DNA of 17,290 nucleotides from an uncultured Collinsella sp. (lineage in GTDB: Bacteria > Actinomycetota > Coriobacteriia > Coriobacteriales > Coriobacteriaceae), in contig URIJ01000023.1 of assembly GCA_900547835.1 (NCBI GenBank), positions 1 to 17,290 on the forward strand, written 5' to 3'. Under the pieces are notes generated by a model. That model saw nothing but the letters and a program-made list of their open reading frames with translations, searched no databases and was not told where the DNA came from. Position 1 is the stretch's first letter. Every line of letters begins with the position of its first letter. Positions 14,197-17,290 of this stretch are shown piece by piece. Both the position numbers and the translations under genes were made by a program.

Positions 14197-14505
14197 TCAG
14201 CCCTGCGGGCCCTGGAATAGCTCCTCATGCGAGCCCATTCTGACCAGCCTGATCACAGGATTAGTCTTATGCGGCAAGTAGAGAACGACCACATCGACCA
14301 AGCCATCGGATAGATGGAAATCGATGTGGCCGTTGTAGTTTCCGCCCGGGTTTGAGAGCTCGTGGGCGCCATACTCCGCCGGAAGTGACCCATGAGCCAC
14401 AAGCTCTGCAACCGCCGCTTTAAACTCACTTTTTAGCTGCGGATGCATGCGCATCGTTCGTTTGTAGTCCGCCTTAAATTGAGCCTCGACTTTAATCTCG
14501 AACAT
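14197..14505 (-). CDS. YafQ/RelE-family toxin, mRNA endoribonuclease
   Basis: This 102-residue RelE-superfamily toxin is expected to cut mRNA on the ribosome. It shows the YafQ pattern: basic N-terminus (FKADYKRTMRMHPQL), HEL at 48-50, GHIDFHL with H60, D62 and H64, the strand LVDVVVLYL, and the C-terminal RMGSHEELF with H93 in the place of the YafQ catalytic His. Family length is about 90-100. The ATG lies 2 nt after the antitoxin stop, so translation is coupled. The gene is close to the DegV gene but on the opposite strand. Activity has not been shown; all expected catalytic positions appear intact. Confidence 0.9.
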   Translation of the reverse strand: MFEIKVEAQFKADYKRTMRMHPQLKSEFKAAVAELVAHGSLPAEYGAHELSNPGGNYNGHIDFHLSDGLVDVVVLYLPHKTNPVIRLVRMGSHEELFQGPQG

Positions 14506-14507
14506 CG

Positions 14508-14807
14508 CTATTCCTCATCGAGGAATGACATAAGCTCATCAGCGTTATTGAATGACGGGCTATCGTCCGGCAAAATCCCCAACTCATGAGCCTCGGCGAT
14601 CACCATGGCACGCCTCGTCGCCTCGTTGGGCACCTCCGCCCTTCCTACAATCTCAAAAGGAATCTTTCGCTGATTTACCAGCTGCCGAACAGCAAGGTTG
14701 AGATACGAATTGAGACTCAGACCAACCGTATCCAAAAACTCAGTCGCCTGTTCCTTGAGCCCCTCTTCGATGCGAACCGTCGTAGGCTTAACCGTTGCAG
14801 TAGACAT
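14508..14807 (-). CDS. RelB/DinJ-family antitoxin
   Basis: This 99-residue antitoxin neutralises the YafQ/RelE toxin and represses the operon. The N-terminal ribbon-helix-helix DNA-binding segment is TTVRIEEGLKEQATEFLDTVGLSLNSYLNLAVRQLV (9-44), matching RelB/DinJ. The C-terminal half (about 50-99) is acidic and ends in ADELMSFLDEE, the usual toxin-wrapping tail. The ATG at 14807 is preceded by gaggaggtcgc, an unusually strong ribosome-binding site that would favour antitoxin excess. The toxin start follows 2 nt after the stop. Confidence 0.9.
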   Translation of the reverse strand: MSTATVKPTTVRIEEGLKEQATEFLDTVGLSLNSYLNLAVRQLVNQRKIPFEIVGRAEVPNEATRRAMVIAEAHELGILPDDSPSFNNADELMSFLDEE

Positions 14808-14832
14808 ACGCGACCTCCTCGCCTCGTCTTTT

Positions 14833-14887
14833 GCATCAGTATACCCAGTTTAGATGGCATACTGATGTTAAATAGCATCAGTATGCC
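14833..14887. promoter_or_regulatory. Operator region of the toxin-antitoxin operon
   Basis: A perfect 12-bp inverted repeat, ggcatactgatg at 14856-14867 and catcagtatgcc at 14876-14887, is separated by 8 bp. A third half-site, gcatcagtatac at 14833-14844, lies nearer the start. On the minus strand this third copy contains TATACT, a likely -10 box (14838-14843). RHH antitoxins of this family bind such palindromes to repress their own operon, so the antitoxin and toxin probably act here together. Confidence 0.75.
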
Positions 14888-14919
14888 GTTCACATTACTA
14901 TAACAACAGTCACAGCACC

Positions 14920-15678
14920 CTACATCAGCCCGCTCAGGGCAATGTCGACGGCCTCGTTGAGGTCGTCGGTGATGTGCACAAGCTCCGGATCGAGCGGGCT
15001 AATCATATCGGCGTCCATCACCGGGCCGTTGAGCCAGTCGAACAGGCCCTGCCAGTACTCGGTGCCCACCAGCACGAGCGGCATGCGCTTTACCTTGTGC
15101 GTCTGCACCAGCGTGAGCACCTCGAACATCTCGTCGAGCGTGCCAAACCCGCCGGGAAACACAATAGCGCCCGAGCTGTATTTGACGAACATAGTCTTGC
15201 GCACAAAGAAGTAACGGAAGTCCATGCCAAGGTTCACGTATTTGTTGAGCCCCTGCTCGTGCGGAAGCTCGATACCCAAGCCGACCGACTTGCCGTTGAC
15301 ACTCGCCGCTCCCCTGTTGGCCGCCTCCATGACGCCGGGACCGCCGCCGGTGATAACCGCCACGCCGCGCTGGGCAATCTTACGGCCGACTGTGCGCGCC
15401 GCCTTGTAGAGCGGATCGGTCTTGGGCGTGCGGGCACTGCCGAAGATGGTCACTGCAGGACCAAGCTCGGCAAGCGCGCCAAAACCATCGACAAACTCTG
15501 CCTGAATGCGCAGCACGCGCCACGGATCGGCATGCAGCCAGTCGGTCGACTCCTCGGGCGCCAGCAAGTTGGCATAGGTGTTGTCCTTAGGAATCATGGG
15601 GCCGCGCATGACCACGGGGCCGCGGCGGTACGTCTCGTCGTAGGCAGGCTCGCCCTCGACGTTCTCATTCTTAATCAT
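14920..15678 (-). CDS. LOG-family (TIGR00730-type) nucleotide phosphoribohydrolase
   Basis: This 252-residue Rossmann-fold enzyme belongs to the family once called lysine decarboxylase-like. Members hydrolyse nucleoside 5'-monophosphates, including cytokinin ribotides, to base and ribose 5-phosphate. The two signature motifs are intact: GGGPGVMEAANRGA (111-124) and PGGFGTLDE (175-183), with R160 and K161 between them (FVRKTMFVKYSSGAIVFPGG). The first 60 residues are an extra N-terminal segment. The start at 15678 is preceded by ataggagt; the upstream extension of the frame runs through the terminator and is rejected. The gene lies 213 nt after tgt, and an intrinsic terminator ends only 15 nt before the ATG. 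The physiological substrate is unknown. Confidence 0.9.
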   Translation of the reverse strand: MIKNENVEGEPAYDETYRRGPVVMRGPMIPKDNTYANLLAPEESTDWLHADPWRVLRIQAEFVDGFGALAELGPAVTIFGSARTPKTDPLYKAARTVGRKIAQRGVAVITGGGPGVMEAANRGAASVNGKSVGLGIELPHEQGLNKYVNLGMDFRYFFVRKTMFVKYSSGAIVFPGGFGTLDEMFEVLTLVQTHKVKRMPLVLVGTEYWQGLFDWLNGPVMDADMISPLDPELVHITDDLNEAVDIALSGLM

Positions 15679-15693
15679 GGGTACTCCTATCGA

Positions 15694-15742
15694 GAAAAAG
15701 AAAAACGGGCGGGGTCGACGCCATGCGCCAAACACCCGCCCG
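15694..15742 (-). terminator. Intrinsic terminator immediately upstream of the LOG-family start
   Basis: On the minus strand cgggcggg (15735-15742) pairs with cccgcccg (15706-15713), 8 G-C pairs, around a 21-nt loop. The run tttttctttttc (15694-15705) follows directly. Only 15 nt separate this run from the LOG-family ATG, and these contain its ribosome-binding site. It ends tgt transcripts or acts as a leader attenuator of the LOG gene. Confidence 0.8.
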
Positions 15743-15891
15743 AACATCAACTATTCGGTATGGTACCCACGATGCATCAAGTGCTTGCAAGCTATCGGTC
15801 ATCGGTCGCGCAGACGGTGTTAGCGAACGTGATGACCGGCCGGCGCTCGTCCCTTGCCGTTGCCCGCGCTTTGCAAGCGCCCGCGCCGCTC

Positions 15892-17031
<1,140 letters not shown>

Positions 17032-17068
17032 AAACTGGAACTCCTTGGTTGCGGTTCATACGCAAACC

Positions 17069-17074
17069 ATTATA
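17069..17074 (-). promoter_or_regulatory. -10 box of the tgt promoter
   Basis: TATAAT is present on the minus strand within gcccgtataatgg. The matching -35 position (17-18 nt upstream) is weak, reading near cggtgc. The location 38-43 nt before the tgt ATG supports it as the tgt promoter. Confidence 0.5.
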
Positions 17075-17126
17075 CGGGCAACCCGCAAGAAGCACCGACT
17101 CGACAGAAACTGGTGCAAAGGGGTCA

Positions 17127-17155
17127 TAGTCGTTTAAGAACGTCCCCAACGACTA
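17127..17155. repeat. Intergenic hairpin upstream of tgt
   Basis: Arms tagtcgtt (17127-17134) and aacgacta (17148-17155) pair perfectly over 8 bp around 13 nt. On the plus strand the stem is followed by cttttcgcc, but no plus-strand gene precedes it. It may terminate a minus-strand transcript entering from the right. Confidence 0.45.
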
Positions 17156-17290
17156 CTTTTCGCCAGCAACGCAAACGCCGATGTTATGGCACCGACAGCG
17201 AAAACCCGCCAAAGCGAGCAAGGTGCCTTGAAACGAGGCGGCATTGACCTTCTGGTCATGCCGCCGAAGTTGAAAGGCAGATTGCCGCTC
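17134..17290 (-). CDS. Possible C-terminus of a small hydrophobic ORF (partial, low confidence)
   Basis: A minus-strand frame is open from the right window edge and ends with TAA at 17134-17136. It gives about 52 residues including a hydrophobic stretch, VFAVGAITSAFALLA, that could span a membrane, and ends in KSSRWGRS. An internal ATG at 17244 has aagg 3 nt upstream and would give 36 residues. The stop lies inside the hairpin at 17127-17155, and the ATG lies in another imperfect hairpin (17237-17265, ggcggcat/atgccgcc). The overlap with hairpins makes a dispersed non-coding repeat as likely as a gene. Confidence 0.2.
   Translation of the reverse strand, partial: SGNLPFNFGGMTRRSMPPRFKAPCSLWRVFAVGAITSAFALLAKSSRWGRS
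17237..17265. repeat. Imperfect hairpin near the right edge
   Basis: ggcggcat (17237-17244) and atgccgcc (17258-17265) pair over 8 bp, and the inner gacc-ttct-ggtc extends the stem past one bulged base. No T run follows. It may be a repeat or part of the structure of a transcript lying mostly outside the window. Confidence 0.45.

Overview
The window reads as a stretch of a high-GC Actinobacteriota chromosome of the Coriobacteriia type, most like Collinsella. That placement comes from codon use, the gene set (Tat-type lipoprotein PstS, P1B ATPase with a separate HMA protein, short DtxR-type regulator) and many intergenic hairpins. It is inference; no search was run. Almost all DNA from 550 to 17031 is accounted for by well-spaced, mostly minus-strand housekeeping and accessory genes. 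The long plus-strand ORFs opposite them are GC-driven shadows.

Layout. 1-167: tail of an unrecognised gene. 168-512: no gene, but a pair of ~42-bp inverted repeats. 513-3286 (+): a zinc/cadmium/lead resistance locus made of an SmtB/CadC-type ArsR repressor, a stand-alone HMA metal-binding protein and a P1B-2 ATPase, with three matching operator-like sites. 3303-3429: a 127-nt nested palindrome between converging genes. 3566-3955 (-): a DtxR-family regulator with its own likely operator. 4138-6774 (-): an ABC-F ATPase (Uup-like) followed by a Cof-type HAD phosphatase. 6979-10641 (-): a compact pstSCAB phosphate uptake operon without phoU. 10934-13086 (-): a HAD-IA phosphatase and a PepV-like M20 dipeptidase. 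13243-14103 (+): a DegV fatty-acid-binding protein, divergent from the HAD gene. 14197-14807 (-): a YafQ/RelE-RelB/DinJ toxin-antitoxin pair with a clear palindromic operator. 14920-15678 (-): a LOG-family nucleotide phosphoribohydrolase whose start lies just after an intrinsic terminator. 15892-17031 (-): tRNA-guanine transglycosylase (tgt). 17032-17290: tgt promoter and hairpins, possibly the tail of a small ORF.

How it works together. The metal locus should act as a self-repressed efflux switch: the repressor blocks its own consensus promoter and a second site ahead of the ATPase, and metal release induces export. The pst genes form one transcription unit with overlapping start and stop codons and a strong terminator. 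No wholly new system is evident. The most unusual material is non-coding: the inverted-repeat pair at the left end, the giant nested palindrome, a two-copy hairpin family, and the terminator placed immediately before the LOG gene.
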